Part shown: piece after piece, positions 44,158 to 56,390 of the stretch
How the letters are laid out: every line of letters starts with the position of its first letter
Numbering within the stretch: position 1 is the first letter of the stretch
Assembly (NCBI GenBank): GCA_016169945.1
Contig: JADLSH010000377.1
Span: 1,364,001-1,428,000 of the forward strand
Direction: 5' to 3'
Origin: Trachythela sp. YZ-2020
Taxonomy: Eukaryota > Cnidaria > Anthozoa > Malacalcyonacea > Clavulariidae
Length of the DNA stretch: 64,000 bases
The notes under the pieces: model-generated
Seen by the model: the letters and a program-made list of their open reading frames with translations, nothing else
The model's database searches: none
What the model was told of the DNA's origin: nothing
Translations under genes and position numbers: made by a program

Positions 44158-46215
44158 AGAGGAGGGTGGACAGCTGTCACATGATATTTTTCGACCAATG
44201 AGGAGACGCTATTTTCTCAGCGCTCGCAAGAAGCAAGTGGACTGTGAAATTTGCATTGGTCTCATAAATACGGAAATATTTCGCTTTGTTATTCAAATTT
44301 GCAATTAAATTCGATGCACACTCGTTCAATGAATATTAATCTACTCCCAAGCGAAGAATTTTGGAAGGTAAACGTCGTTTTGTACTATATTTTTATATTT
44401 AATGCAGGCACTTATGCGTCACGTGGAAATACGAGGCTGTTTCAACTATCAACTTTTGAAATAGAAAATATCGAATTTCCATGGTTCGATTTCGCTAATT
44501 TTCGCATAATGTGATAGATTAAAGCCTAATCTTTCGTTTTAACTGCCCCCCCTATCCGCCCCACTCACCGTTTTCGAGATAATCGCTGTTGAATTTTTAA
44601 TACGATTTTGCACTTTCTAAAAATAACTATCTCCAACTTTTGAAGTTTCCCTTCTTTACATTTGCATTTTACTAAAATATTTTAAACTTTTTGTAATATC
44701 AATGAATTATATGTTTAAACGCATTTGCTGGATCAGATTTTGATGGATATTTTAGAAATTATGAAACGTGTTTTTGTTTGTTTTCATGATTGAAGTCAGT
44801 CGTGTCTTCGCGACGTGTTGACTAAAGTCCGCGTCTGTTTACAATTTTCAAACTAAAGTATCTAGAATTACCATGGTTCGATTTTCGTAATTTTTGTATA
44901 ATGATGAAGACAAATGTATAAACTTTAAATCTGCTGGAATGATCCCGGTGGTCCCCTGGCAGTTTTCGAGATATTAGGCATCGAAGTGATTATAGTCATT
45001 TCGACGATTGCCAAAATGGCATCTAATAGTTTTGGAAGATATTGAGCACCAAAGCTTGTTTTTCCCAATGAATCTTGAAACTTCTTTAATAGAAAGAGCG
45101 TTATTCTTTAGAGCAAGCGTTAAAGTACTTTTGAATGAATTTTAGGAGATTTAGGAGTTATTTGCGTCTTGTTTAGAGATTTTATATCTGGGCTAGTGTC
45201 TGGCTCTGTCTGCAATTTTGTTGTCTGATGGCCCGCTCGACTCGCAAATATCGAATATTTTGTCATTGTTATTCAAATTTTTTTCTGGAATGCATCCATG
45301 CTATTTCAATAACTATTGATCTACCTATGTGAGCAGTATTTTGTAAGGTAAACGTTATTTTGATCTTTTTTGTAGGCTGTACGTCGTCATATTGTATTAA
45401 TCCGATGCCATTTCTGTCAACAATCTTTGAAGTTGAACACCTCGAATTTCCCACAATTGACGCATTGATTGCTCGTTTTTTCTGAAGAAGTGGACTTTAC
45501 TGTTTTTAAAATAAGTACTGAGTTTTAGAAGAAAATTTTAGAAGTAAAATTTGTTGTTTATTTACAGATTTGTATTTTGGGTTGAATTCTATCATTGTAT
45601 TGTTAATTCGCCTTCTTGGTGAATATTTGCTTTCTTTAATATTTCTTTATATATGTAGAGAATATGCATGTGCTATGTATTTTCAATAAAAATGGAACTG
45701 TATATTACTGTAAAGTTTGTTTTGTCTACATTTCACCCGTAATTTCTGTTGCAAAAAAGTATATAGAAGTTCTTTGACAACCTCAATATGCGGGTTTTCA
45801 GTAGTCACAACGTGCTATTGGGATAAATAAATAACTAAATACATATTAAAAGTCGAATCCTTTGATGCCAGCAGAATCAATCTGGCCAATAAATATTTAG
45901 TTAACTGTCTGTACTGCACTCCTCACTAGTTGCACAATGTACATTACAAATACAGACGATCACTCGCAGCCTTTGAGATTTCTGCACAAATAAATCCTCA
46001 GAGAGACTCAAAAAGCCTTGTTATACCTCCATTACAAAACACTAAACACATCATAATGATGGCATTGAGTCTCTGTAACAATAGCGTCTATTTTCACAGA
46101 ATTTGCTATGGCCAGAGATGTTGACTTCACGGCAGTCAACGCATAAATGAGGCCGCACGTGGAAACATACGCTCATTACCCATGATGCTTTGCGGCCTGC
46201 TGTCCACCCTCCTCT
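44158..46215. mobile_element. Mutator-like non-autonomous element, 2.06 kb
   Basis: Ends are perfect 17-bp inverted repeats AGAGGAGGGTGGACAGC. They are flanked by the exact 11-bp direct repeat GACGCTTAGCC (44,147-44,157 and 46,216-46,226). Copy 2 of the segmental duplication has the site once (54,209-54,219), which proves a post-duplication insertion. Duplications of 8-11 bp point to Mutator-like elements, although the TIR is short for that group. The interior has two related segments (44,283-44,500 and 45,270-45,470) with exon-end-like AAGGTAAACG and no transposase. Confidence 0.85.
44251..44514 (+). other. Open frame inside the Mutator-like element
   Basis: 87 codons with no known motif. 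It spans a possible donor (TGGAAG/GTAAACG) and acceptor (TTTAATGCAG/GC), so part may be intronic in a captured fragment. Its decayed repeat lies about 985 bp downstream. Confidence 0.2.
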
Positions 46216-46505
46216 GACGCTTAGCCTAATAGAACATTTTTACAAATATAGACAAAGTTCTTACAGAGATTTGAACTTGTTTAAAACGGAGTGTATATAA
46301 AAAATTGAAAATAAGTGATTTTTAAGCGAGATTTTAACATCGAATAAAGTTTTTCAAGCATAGAATTTATAAAAATGTTGTCCATAGTTTTTTGGTTAGA
46401 AATAACAACAATTATATGCGTTTCTATGCGTTGTTAGGCTGTAAAGCATAAATAATTAGAGTTCATTAATACACCCTTTCGATATTTAGTCACGAATATT
46501 TCTTT

Positions 46506-46583
46506 GCCTGGGAACCTCGCTCTCATGAATTAAGAAGAAATGTAATTCGCTCACGATTCATGAGAAGAAGGCTCCCGGGCTAA
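46506..46583. other. Short inverted repeat
   Basis: GCCTGGGAACCTCGCTCTCA and its near-complement ending GAAGGCTCCCGGGC enclose about 30 bp. Also present in copy 2 near 54,500-54,578. Probably a small MITE remnant. Confidence 0.5.
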
Positions 46584-46744
46584 GGAGAGATTTAAAATTG
46601 TGACAAGTTATCTAGCTACAACATTTGTATAAAAGAGAATATATTTTTAATGGATCTTAATTAGTGGGACGGGGTAACATTGTAGAATTTATATAATTGG
46701 TGGATAATTAATCCGGCGAATAATTGTTAAAAATTATGTGCCAT

Positions 46745-46873
46745 GATATCCTAAGATAGTGTACGATATCCCAAGATATTGTATGATATTCTAAGATGCT
46801 GCACGATATCCTAAGATATTGCATGATATTCTAAGATACTGTACAATATCCTAAGATATTATATGATATCATA
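46745..46873. repeat. 20-bp tandem repeat, 6.5 units (copy 1)
   Basis: Units of the form GATATCCTAAGATATTGTAT alternate GTAC/CAC and GTAT/CAT ends, giving a 40-bp higher-order pattern. Confidence 0.85.
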
Positions 46874-46990
46874 AATTGAATTATTGAATCCTCAGATTGA
46901 ATCCTTGAATGCGAAGATCAGTGGTGACTAAATTACTTTAATCTTGTACTTGCAATTGAGTAAATTAATTGTGCCCAGGACTATAGAGAT

Positions 46991-48404
46991 GTTGCACCAT
47001 CACGTGACTAAATTCTACACTCTTTGACGTGCAACCTATCAAGCTGAATGTCAAACATGTTTTGTATGTCATTATAACAAGTACTCGCTACAAATTTCGA
47101 GTGGATGCAATTTTTCCCTTTCGAGTTAAAAAAGTTTAAATAATTCGCATTGCTGACGTCAGCATTATTTTCAAATGCCGTTAAAAGATACGTTTTTTCT
47201 AAAGCTAATGCCAAAAACTCACTTTAGCTTGTAAGAGAGATATAATACAATTGAGCAGCAAAACTTTAATGTTTACATTCATTTTAAAGCATAGCCATTC
47301 AACTTTCCAACGGTGGCTTATTTTCTAAATTTGAACGAGAAATATTATTTTAAGTGACTGAGATTGGAAAATAAAAAAAATTAGATGCAATAACAAGTCG
47401 ATATGGAAAGAACTTGGCTTATTTCTCGCTAATACAAGAAGATTTGAACAATTTAAAATATGGCTCGTCAATATTTTGTACATGCATTGCGGACGTTGTC
47501 TAAGCTTGCTAAAACTTGCGACTGTTTTGCATGACAGCGCCATTCGACGGCATAAGCCGGCAATGAACGAAACTTGTTGCTTTTAAGACTATTTTGCGAT
47601 GAATTTAAGAGTTTGAAATAAATAAGACGACCCAATACCTTTTTAAATATTTATTACACAGTTATCAGTTTTTAATTCTCGTGTGACAACAAAGTTAAAG
47701 TTTAGACGTAAAACTTCAAGGATTTTAAGCGCGAGTATGAGATAACATAGCAAAATCGCATAATTAATTTCGACGGCATCAAAAAATTATAGGTTCTACT
47801 AAATTTTCTCTTGTGTAGTTGGTACTAAAGACACAAGTGAACACTTGTTCAAAAGAGACAAGAACAGGCTTTAAAATGAGCCCCAAATCATTTCACAAGG
47901 TCTGATATTTCCAACATTTTTAAGCATAAAAGGTGAATTCCGTTTTTTCATACACCTTGTATAGTATCATAGTAAACAGAATAATTATAAACATGTCTAG
48001 TAAAACACGTCTTTCTTTAGGCATTTGTTATTTCGCGGCCATGTTGGATGGCATACACCTGCCATCCAACATTGAGGCCAAAACACAAATGCTCAAAAAT
48101 GATTTGTACATGTTTTATAACAAGATTTTATATTCTATTTACTAATATACTATAGATTGATTTTAAAAGCTAAAGTAAGTTTTTCGCGTTAGGTTTAGAA
48201 AAAACGTAGTTTTTAACGGCATCAGAAAATAATGCTGACGTCAGCAATACGAATTATTCAAACCTTTTAATCTCCCGAGGGAATAATTATATCGACTTGA
48301 AATTTGTTATGAATACTTGTTATAATGATATACAAAACATGTTTAACAGACAGCCATAGGTTGCACGTTAAAGATTTTAGAATTTCGTCACGTAATGGTG
48401 CAAC
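46991..48404. mobile_element. Long-TIR element, 1.41 kb (copy 1)
   Basis: Inverted ends of about 250 bp start GTTGCACCATCACGTGAC on the left and match GTTGCACCATTACGTGAC read from the right. The arms include AATAATGCTGACGTCAGCA-type sequence. No transposase and no clear target duplication. Present in both tandem copies, so it predates the duplication. The small frames within the arms are not regarded as genes. Confidence 0.7.
48041..48072. other. Perfect 13-bp stem hairpin
   Basis: ATGTTGGATGGCA pairs with TGCCATCCAACAT around a 6-nt loop, inside the long-TIR element. The copy at 56,027-56,058 is identical. Confidence 0.7.
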
Positions 48405-48699
48405 GCTTCTGTAGGCTGGGCACGATTCTTAAAATGCAAGTTTTATTATTGCCAACAGGTGGCACTGAGTTAATACATCTGGAGGATGTGCCGCTAATAT
48501 ATGCCAGGCAGCAAAGTGAAGCAAAAAACATGGCGGATTTTGGCCTTTGCTGACGCCAGAATGACGCCACATGTTTTTTTGCTCACGGCAATTACCACTG
48601 ACCAGGCTCATTTTTGAGCCCGCTACAATATACACCCCCCCTGGTGCTTGTTTTGATGTTTTCGATATATTTTTTCTACCTTTAATCGTTTATTTGAAG

Positions 48700-49092
48700 A
48701 TGTACAAGTTGTATACGGTATTCTCGCCGATGAAAGGGAACAAACAAAAATTAATGCTACAAGAAATGTGGGGAAAGATGATATTTGAAGCCGGAGTTGA
48801 CAGGTAAATATTTCTGCAATTTCAAAGTTCACATACTATTAATATTTCGTGAAACATTTAGTGGCAGTAATGATGAAATATACTCTTATTTGTTAAGACA
48901 ATGCGTCCCTTGTTCATTATAACGAGTAAAATATATTATTTCAGCCACGAGTATATTTGCAGAAACAAGCCTGTTCTTGCAGTCAGTGTCAAACCAGAGG
49001 TGTCAAACCATAAAAAAATGTCAATATTAAATTCAGTGTTTCCTTGTTTCCTTCAAAGTAGAGGTGCAATTTTTATAGTATCAAGTGGTTAA
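48700..49092 (+). other. Candidate pair of exons, copy 1
   Basis: A possible exon 48,700-48,803 (MYKLYTVFSPMKGNKQKLML...EAGVD) ends at donor CAG/GTAAAT. A second after TTATTTCAG (48,945) continues in frame as SHEYICRNKPVLAVSVKPE to a stop at 49,092. In copy 2 the second exon lost two bases (GAGTATTTGC for GAGTATATTTGC), breaking the frame. Family not recognised. Confidence 0.22.
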
Positions 49093-50172
49093 AATTCCAT
49101 TTCTTTTATTTCATTATATTTCATCATGTTGTCAATTAGTTGTACTGTACCGTTAGCCTTAATAATTAATATATAATTTCTTTGAATATGAAACCATGCA
49201 TTTCACAAATATCAGAATATCTTGATTCTCTGCAGAATCCCGAAGACATGGGCAAAACTACCAGAGGGATGCGGCACCCTTCCAGTCTGACACTCAGTTA
49301 CAACTGATTTAAATAGAATGAAATCAAATTGAAACTTTCGACTTAGGTAATAACCTAACACATTTTGGCTTAGTTTGGAGGTCGGGCTCCACTTTATTCA
49401 CACCCGTCTTATCGGGCAAAAAGCTAACCCTCCTCCAGTTGTTATATCGGAGCTTTGCTTCTCTATATAGACCTGAAACTAATAAGGTTGTTGTCTTGTC
49501 CCTCTTCCCTGTGCCCACGAGCTAGTCAAAGATATCAGGGGTAATTGCCTTCCACTCTGTGCATGCACCCATAGTTCCTCCCAAGCTTAAAGTTTCCTAG
49601 GTCACAATATTTTATTCTCTTTCTGGTTTTCCCCTTCTCATTTCTTTTGTTTTTGTGTCAAATGAAAATGTATGGAATTTTTGTATTAAAGGAAAAAAAT
49701 ATTTGTACAATATGACATAGCCTCATTTTAGAGAATTGGAGATATAAAGCAATTTTCGTTAATTTAATTTTATTCGAGTTCTTCAAATAACTAGTAAATA
49801 ATTATAGAGACAAGTAAATCAAGTTGTTATGCATTAATAAAAATGTCTATCCCCGTGAAATGTGACTTTGCTTCAGCATTTTTATGCCTTGTGTCATCTT
49901 TTGGATTTTCCTTTAACAGATGTTATTCCTGCAAATAAAATAGAATAAAATAAAATAAGATAATAGTTATACTGTTATTACTGTATTAATATATTATACA
50001 TCCTTACACAAAAATAGCATACTGTATACTGAAATAACATCCCAGTATGTTAACTCATTAGCTGACAATGTACGCGGATACGCCCTACCTCAGTATTTTA
50101 CTCTGTCTAACGCCACATGATTTTACATATATTTCGGTGGTAAGGTACTGCCAGTTAATGGGTTAACTATGC
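49093..50172. other. Non-coding stretch of copy 1
   Basis: No motif-bearing frame. Near-identical to 57,062-58,144. Confidence 0.5.
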
Positions 50173-50466
50173 ATGTTGCATATTATACATAGTCTCATAG
50201 GAATATCAACATTTAATTTTGCAATAGAAATGAGAAATAAAATGTCCTTCTTTCGAGTTTTGAACAACCGGTCCCTGACTAAATTGAGAAATTGGTTCTG
50301 GTGCACAATACTACTTGCAAGACCCTTGCTTGTCAAACTGGCTGCAGTTATAAGTATTGGGGCATGCATGACCTATGAATTGGGACGCTATCCTTTATTC
50401 AGATTTTTTAGTGAAGGAACTCAGTCAGCAGAAGGTGATGGTGAATATTGTGTCATCTTTATGTAA
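50173..50466 (+). other. 97-codon open frame, copy 1
   Basis: Encodes a small protein with a hydrophobic segment (about residues 42-66, WCTILLARPLLVKLAAVISI) and a short acidic tail. The copy 2 version differs only at residue 81 (Glu to Val). A possible acceptor (TTTTGCAATAG) lies inside the frame ahead of residue 20, so it might be a terminal exon. The DNA is nearly identical throughout, so conservation is uninformative. Not recognised. Confidence 0.25.
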
Positions 50467-51009
50467 TATGGGTTCCTTAAAAGCACCTAAGAAGCCACCT
50501 GCCCTTATTGTGAGGGCACTGTATTGAAGGTAGATTACTATATTTGTGCCAACTTCCTTTTGGTATGGGGACATCAACAGCTAGCAGAAATTACTGTACC
50601 CCAGGAGTGGTCTGACCTTATTAAACATAGGTAGCACAGATTTTTAAAAGGGTTGCACCATGCCAATACTGTAGTCGCTGCCAGAAAAATGCCATGAAGC
50701 ACTACAAATAATTTGGGTATTCACTAAATTGTTCTGGTTTGCTCAAACGTTTCTTTGAATACTTTGGTGAATTCGTTTATTGTTTCCATGGAAACGCATC
50801 TTCATAAATTTTTTCACTTCCGGTTGTCATATAAACCAAGTAAATTTCACAATTATCCAATGCGAAAGTACTCCTCCTGGACTTTCAAATGGTATATGGT
50901 TGTTAACTATTTTACTTAATTTACATAGTGCTAAATATATTTGTTGAAAACACATACAAAAACAAGATTTTTGACGCTGTCACCTGAGAGACGTCTCATA
51001 AAACGTTTC

Positions 51010-51652
51010 GAAATTGATCAGTATTTTTATACTTCGCACTTGTTTTTGAAATAAAGTTTTTGAGTTTTAATATGCTGTTTCTTAGTCTATGACGTATTTG
51101 AATTAATGCTAAAATACTTTTAAAGATTAATCAATGTTGTATTGACACACACAGGATGACCTACACATTTTCAAATCCACAAACTATATACATGCCAATA
51201 CAGAAAAAGCAAGTATGCAAAACAGACACTGGCCCGTTTAAACGCTTTAAAACTCGAAAATATTGTCCTGTTTCATTTTTTTGACGGTTTTTTCCTTCTG
51301 TTGACTTTAACAAATGAAAGTCCTCTAAAAAAGTTTAATTTATCTTGTTTTGGAGACTTTATTTGTCTGTATTTATGTCCCGCCGACTCCCGAGTACAAA
51401 ACTATTTTTGAAAAAGTTTCCAAAATGACAGCTAAGTTTCTGACGTGTACATTAAAAAACAAATTATTTGTCTTAGCCAATCAAGAGGTTGCTAAATACC
51501 AGTTTTCCCTCGGCCTGAACTCGCGCATGCGCATAACGTAGAAAACCTGCCAAAATTCAACGTTGAACGTCCATGACATGCGGACGACTTTGCATTCCGC
51601 TATGTTGTCACATACCCGGGTGTAAATATCCCAACGGAATTCGGAGATAATT
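51010..51652 (+). repeat. Dispersed repeat DR1, copy in duplication copy 2
   Basis: Counterpart of 41,440-42,082. Confidence 0.75.
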
Positions 51653-51659
51653 TATACAC

Positions 51660-51757
51660 ATTATTTGTCTCATTATTTGTCTCACGCCCCCCGTGGAAAT
51701 CAGCTTCGGTTGACGGGGCCAGCGTGGTTAACTAAAGTTTCTATCTAACCCACCCAA
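51660..51757 (+). mobile_element. 3' tail of a non-LTR retrotransposon (copy 2)
   Basis: Counterpart of 42,088-42,185, with the same TAAAGTTTCTATCTA ending. Confidence 0.55.
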
Positions 51758-52984
51758 TGTTTTATTTACTTGTAATTACTCGTTGCTTTTAATATTGAAC
51801 ACTCGATCTGCGCTTAATTTTTAAATTTTACATGCCAAGTCGACAATCTTTGCAAGAAATTAGAGACCTTACGATGTAGGACGGCAACGCGAGCGACCAC
51901 GGCCAAATATAACATATAGGTATAACCTTGTGCTACATACGGTTTGTGCTACGTAATCTTTACTCTATCACGTTACCAGTAACAAAAAGAAAAGCTCTAA
52001 AACTCGAGGTCCCAATGACGAAAGCGAGGCTGTATACTGTATAGCCAATGAAAAATACTTTCCGGAAGGATGTGATAGTTTTCTTGTATATATGATGGGA
52101 GGGATGCCATCGTGTTTTGGCATTTTTTAGATATATTGTAAGTCCGAATATATAGAACGAGACGTTTTATACCTGGCTACGTCTAAAATGCATCTCCATT
52201 TTCGTTCGTGTATTCCATCTACAAATACCTATAATATTGCAGGGCCGTGGGAAGATTTTTCGGATTGGCGGGCCTGAAATTCACCAAAAATTTACCGACG
52301 ACGCATGGCGAAAAAGCGATGTTATAGGTACTAAAGCTCAGCGAGCGCACAACGTTACTAATCCATCGCGCAACTTGCTATTGAAGCCTCGGAATTGTAT
52401 TTTTGTTAAGTTTCTAAAACCTAAGAATTCAAGGTTTTTAAAGCACTTTTAACTTTTAAGACCTCATGTGCTTCGTATACAACTACAAGAGTCAGTGAAT
52501 TAGTTTTGTTCCTTTTGATATATATATACACGGTGTGAAAGTAACGAAAAAATAATACTGATGAGTTGATTGTAGTTGGAGAGAGTGTAAAAAGAGGTAC
52601 AATCCAGGCAAATTACTGCCGGTGGCCCTGTGTCTGTGGTTGCCTGAAATTATAAAATTAACCGAGCAAGTTACACTCAAATTCTACGTTTTTACTGACG
52701 ACATTCAATTTACCAACACTGTTTTAAAAATTTGGCCGGGTTGTAACACTCCATACACTCACCACTCGGTACACCACTGTCTAATAGTCTTTGGAAGTTT
52801 GGCTAGTGACTTATTAAATCAGTTTTCCAAGAGTTACTGAAGTGTTTCTGTTCAGTAATTGTACATGAAACGATTAACTGAAATCAATTACAAATTTATT
52901 TCACAAATTATTGGAGGTGGGGTTGCCGCCTTCCCGGCCCCCCCCCCCGGTTGCTACGGCTCTGTATTGTACCAATCGAACGAT

Positions 52985-53106
52985 ATGGCGAGAACAATCT
53001 TTGATACTTTAATATGCAAATCAGTACCTGAATTTCTACCGTCATTATTTCTCTTTCTTTCCTCCTCGTTCTTTGTCTATACGAAATTGATTCCAAAAAT
53101 ACTGAA
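52985..53106 (+). other. Candidate first coding exon, copy 2
   Basis: Same 122-nt exon and GTAAGT donor as 43,409-43,530, with no amino-acid change after the ATG. Confidence 0.3.
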
Positions 53107-53782
53107 GTAAGTGAAAAGTGTAAAAAGAAGGGTAAGTCATTATTTTACCAATTCAATACTCGATATAATAATATCATCAGCTATACGCATGCGTATTTGA
53201 CAAGGAATGTACTTTGTAATGAACGTTTAACATTATACTACATCACAGCACACATTAGAAATGTGGTAGATTTGGAAATATCTATTGCTTGCGTCAGTGC
53301 ATACATATGTGAGGAGTAATATGTAGGTACGTTTTGAGGGATTAGAGGGATGGGCAACATCATTAGCATAAAATGAGAAGGGAGCAATATATTAGCATCA
53401 AATGAGGGCGCGAGTAAAAGAGTGAGACACGTCATCATTAACATGAAATGATTAAGCGCAAAATCATTAGTATATGAGGCTGAGCATCATCATTAGCATA
53501 AGAAGGGAACACTTCAATTATACAACTTAGTCCTACTCCTTTGAGACTTCTCAACCCTCATTAACATATAATGACGCCACGGAACAAGATCAGGAAAGTT
53601 TGAGCGAATAAACAATAATTTTTCTGAGTTCTATATATTTTGTGGTAACTTCACATAATAACAAGAAGAAATATGGCTTTGTTGCGACAATGTAAGCGTG
53701 ATAAAATTTTCAATTTATAAATTCCTTATTAGTATTAAATATATTCTCGTATCTAGTGAGCTGTTATTGTGGCCTAATGCGA

Positions 53783-54160
53783 CAGGGCTTTTTTAACTAA
53801 TGTACTGGAGGGGCCAAAGCCCCCCCAGCCCCCATGTTGGCCCCCCAGTAAGCTATTTTGGCCCCCTCCAGTGAAGGTCCCTTTTGTCCAAAGTATAAGC
53901 AAAAAGGGGGGGGGGAACTGAGTTTAGAGGACAGTTATGGTATTCTCACAACAAAACTGGCTCCGTTTAGATGGGATATATCAAAAATTGTCTCTGAAAA
54001 TGCAGGAAATCAAGACACAGAGACTCAAGAACACAAAAAGTTTCTGGGGGGTACCCCCAGCCCTCCCTTAACCTTCCCACACCTGTAATACACCACCTAC
54101 TTGTTACGTCCCCTTTCGATGATGGCCCCCCCCACTAACGATTTCTTAAAAAAGGCCCTG
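53783..54160. mobile_element. hAT-like MITE, 378 bp
   Basis: Ends CAGGGCTTTTTTAA and, inverted, CAGGGCCTTTTTTAA. The 8-bp duplication TAATGCGA flanks it exactly (53,775-53,782 and 54,161-54,168). Both features are standard for hAT. Copy 1 has the unfilled site near 44,094-44,103. The interior holds C- and G-rich runs and no transposase. Confidence 0.88.
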
Positions 54161-54737
54161 TAATGCGAAGTAATAACAAGCGGCTTTCTGAGACGAGCAA
54201 TATAACGAATGCGACGCTTAGCCTAATAGAACATTTTTACAAATATAGACAGAGTTCTTACAGAGATTTGAACTTGTTTAAAACGGAGTGTATATAAAAA
54301 ATTGAAAATAAGTGATTTTTAAGCGATATTTTAACATCGAATAAAGTTTTTCATGCATAGAATTTATAAAAATGTTATCCATAGTTTTTTGGTTAGAAAT
54401 AACAACAATTATATGCGTTGCTATGCGTTGTTAGGCTATAAAGCATAAATAATTAGAGTTAATTAATACACCCTTTCGATATTTAGTGACGAATATTTCT
54501 TTGCCTGGGAACCTCGCTTTCATGAATTAAGAAGAAATGTAATTCGCCTACGATTCACGAGAAGAAGGCTCCCGGGCTAAGGAGAGATTTGAATTTGTGA
54601 CGTAATTATCGAAAAAGTGTATTAAGAAGTTATCTAGCTGCAACATTTGTATAAAAGGGAATATATTTTTAATTAGTGGGACGGGGTAATTGGTGGATAA
54701 TTAAACCGGCGAATAATTGTTAAAAAATATGTGCCAT

Positions 54738-54866
54738 GATATCCTAAGATAGTGTACGATATCCCAAGATATTGTATGATATTCTAAGATGCTGCACGAT
54801 ATCCTAAGATATTGCATGATATTCTAAGATACTGTACAATATCCTAAGATATTATATGATATCATA
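54738..54866. repeat. 20-bp tandem repeat, 6.5 units (copy 2)
   Basis: Same units and same number as at 46,745-46,873, so the array did not change length since the duplication. Confidence 0.85.
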
Positions 54867-54977
54867 AATTGAATTATTGAATCCTCAGATTGAATCCTTG
54901 AATGCGAAGATCAGTGGTAACTAAATTACTTTAATTTTGTACTTGAGTAAATTAATTGCGCCCAGGACTATAGAGAT

Positions 54978-56390
54978 GTTGCACCATCACGTGACTAAAT
55001 TCTACACTCTTTAACGTGCAACCTATCAAGCTGAATGTTAAACATGTTTTGTATGTCATTATAACAAGTACTCGCAACAAATTTCGAGTGGATGCAATTT
55101 TTCCCTTTCGAGTTAAAAAAGTTTAAATAATTCGCATTGCTGACGTCAGCATTATTTTCAAATGCCGTTAAAATATACGTTTTTTCTAAAGCTAATGCCA
55201 AAATCTCACTTTAGCTTGTAAGAGAGATATAATACAATTGAGCAGCAAAACTTTAATGTTTACATTCATTTTAAAGCATAGCCATTCAGCTTTCTAACGG
55301 TGGCTTATTTTCTAAATTTGAACGAGAAATATTATTTTAAGTGACTGAGATTGGAAAATAAAAAAAATTAGATGCAATAACAAGTCGATATGGAAAGAAC
55401 TTAGCTTATTTCTCGCTAAAACAAGAAGATTTGAACAATTTAAAATATGGCTCGTCAATATTTTGTACATGCATTACGGACCGTGTCTAAGCTTGCTAAA
55501 ACTTGCGACTGTTTGCATGACAGCGCCATTCGACGGTATAAGCCGGCAATGAACGAAACTTGTTCCTTTTATGATTATTTTGCGATGAATTTAAGAGTTT
55601 GAAATAAATAAGACGACCCAATACCTTTTTAAATATTTATTACACAGTTATCAGTTTTTAATTCTCGTGTGACAACAAAATTAAAGTTTAGACGTAAAAC
55701 TTCAAGGATTTTAAGCGCGAGTATAAGATAACACAGCAAAATCGCATAATTAATTTCGACGGCATCTAAAAATTATAGGTTCTACTAAATTTTCTCTTGT
55801 GTAGTTGGTACTAAAGACACAAGTGAACACTTGTTCAAAAGAGACAAGAACAGGCTTTAAAATGAGCCCCAAATCATTTCACAAGGTCTGATATTTCCAA
55901 CATTTTTAAGCATAAAAGGTGAATTCCGTTTTTTCATACACCTTGTATAGTATCATAGTAAACAGAATAATTATAAACATGTCTAGTAAAACACGTCTTT
56001 CTTTAGGCATTTGTTATTTCGCGGCCATGTTGGATGGCATACACCTGCCATCCAACATTGAGGCCAAAACACAAATGCTCAAAAATGATTTGTACATGTT
56101 TTATAACAAGATTTTATATTCTATTTACTAATATACTATAGATTGATTTTAAAAGCTAAAGTAAGTTTTTCGCGTTAGGTTTAGAAAAAACGTAGTTTTT
56201 AACGGCATCAGAAAATAATGCTGACGTCAGCAATACGAATTATTCAAACCTTTTAATCTCCCGAGGGAATAATTATATCGACTTGAAATTTGTTATGAAT
56301 ACTTGTTATAATGATATACAAAACATGTTTAACAGACAGCCATAGGTTGCACGTTAAAGATTTTAGAATTTCGTCACGTAATGGTGCAAC
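54978..56390. mobile_element. Long-TIR element, 1.41 kb (copy 2)
   Basis: Counterpart of 46,991-48,404, differing in length by one base. Confidence 0.7.

Larger units (their letters stand above)
41177..50737. repeat. Tandem segmental duplication, copy 1
   Basis: Starts TTTGCTCAAACGTTTCTTTG after unrelated sequence and ends at GTTCTGG, where copy 2 begins with the same start sequence at 50,738. Its 9,561 bp include a 2,058-bp Mutator-like insertion absent from copy 2. The part from about 47,860 to the end is almost identical to copy 2, while the first part differs by many substitutions and small indels. Confidence 0.92.
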
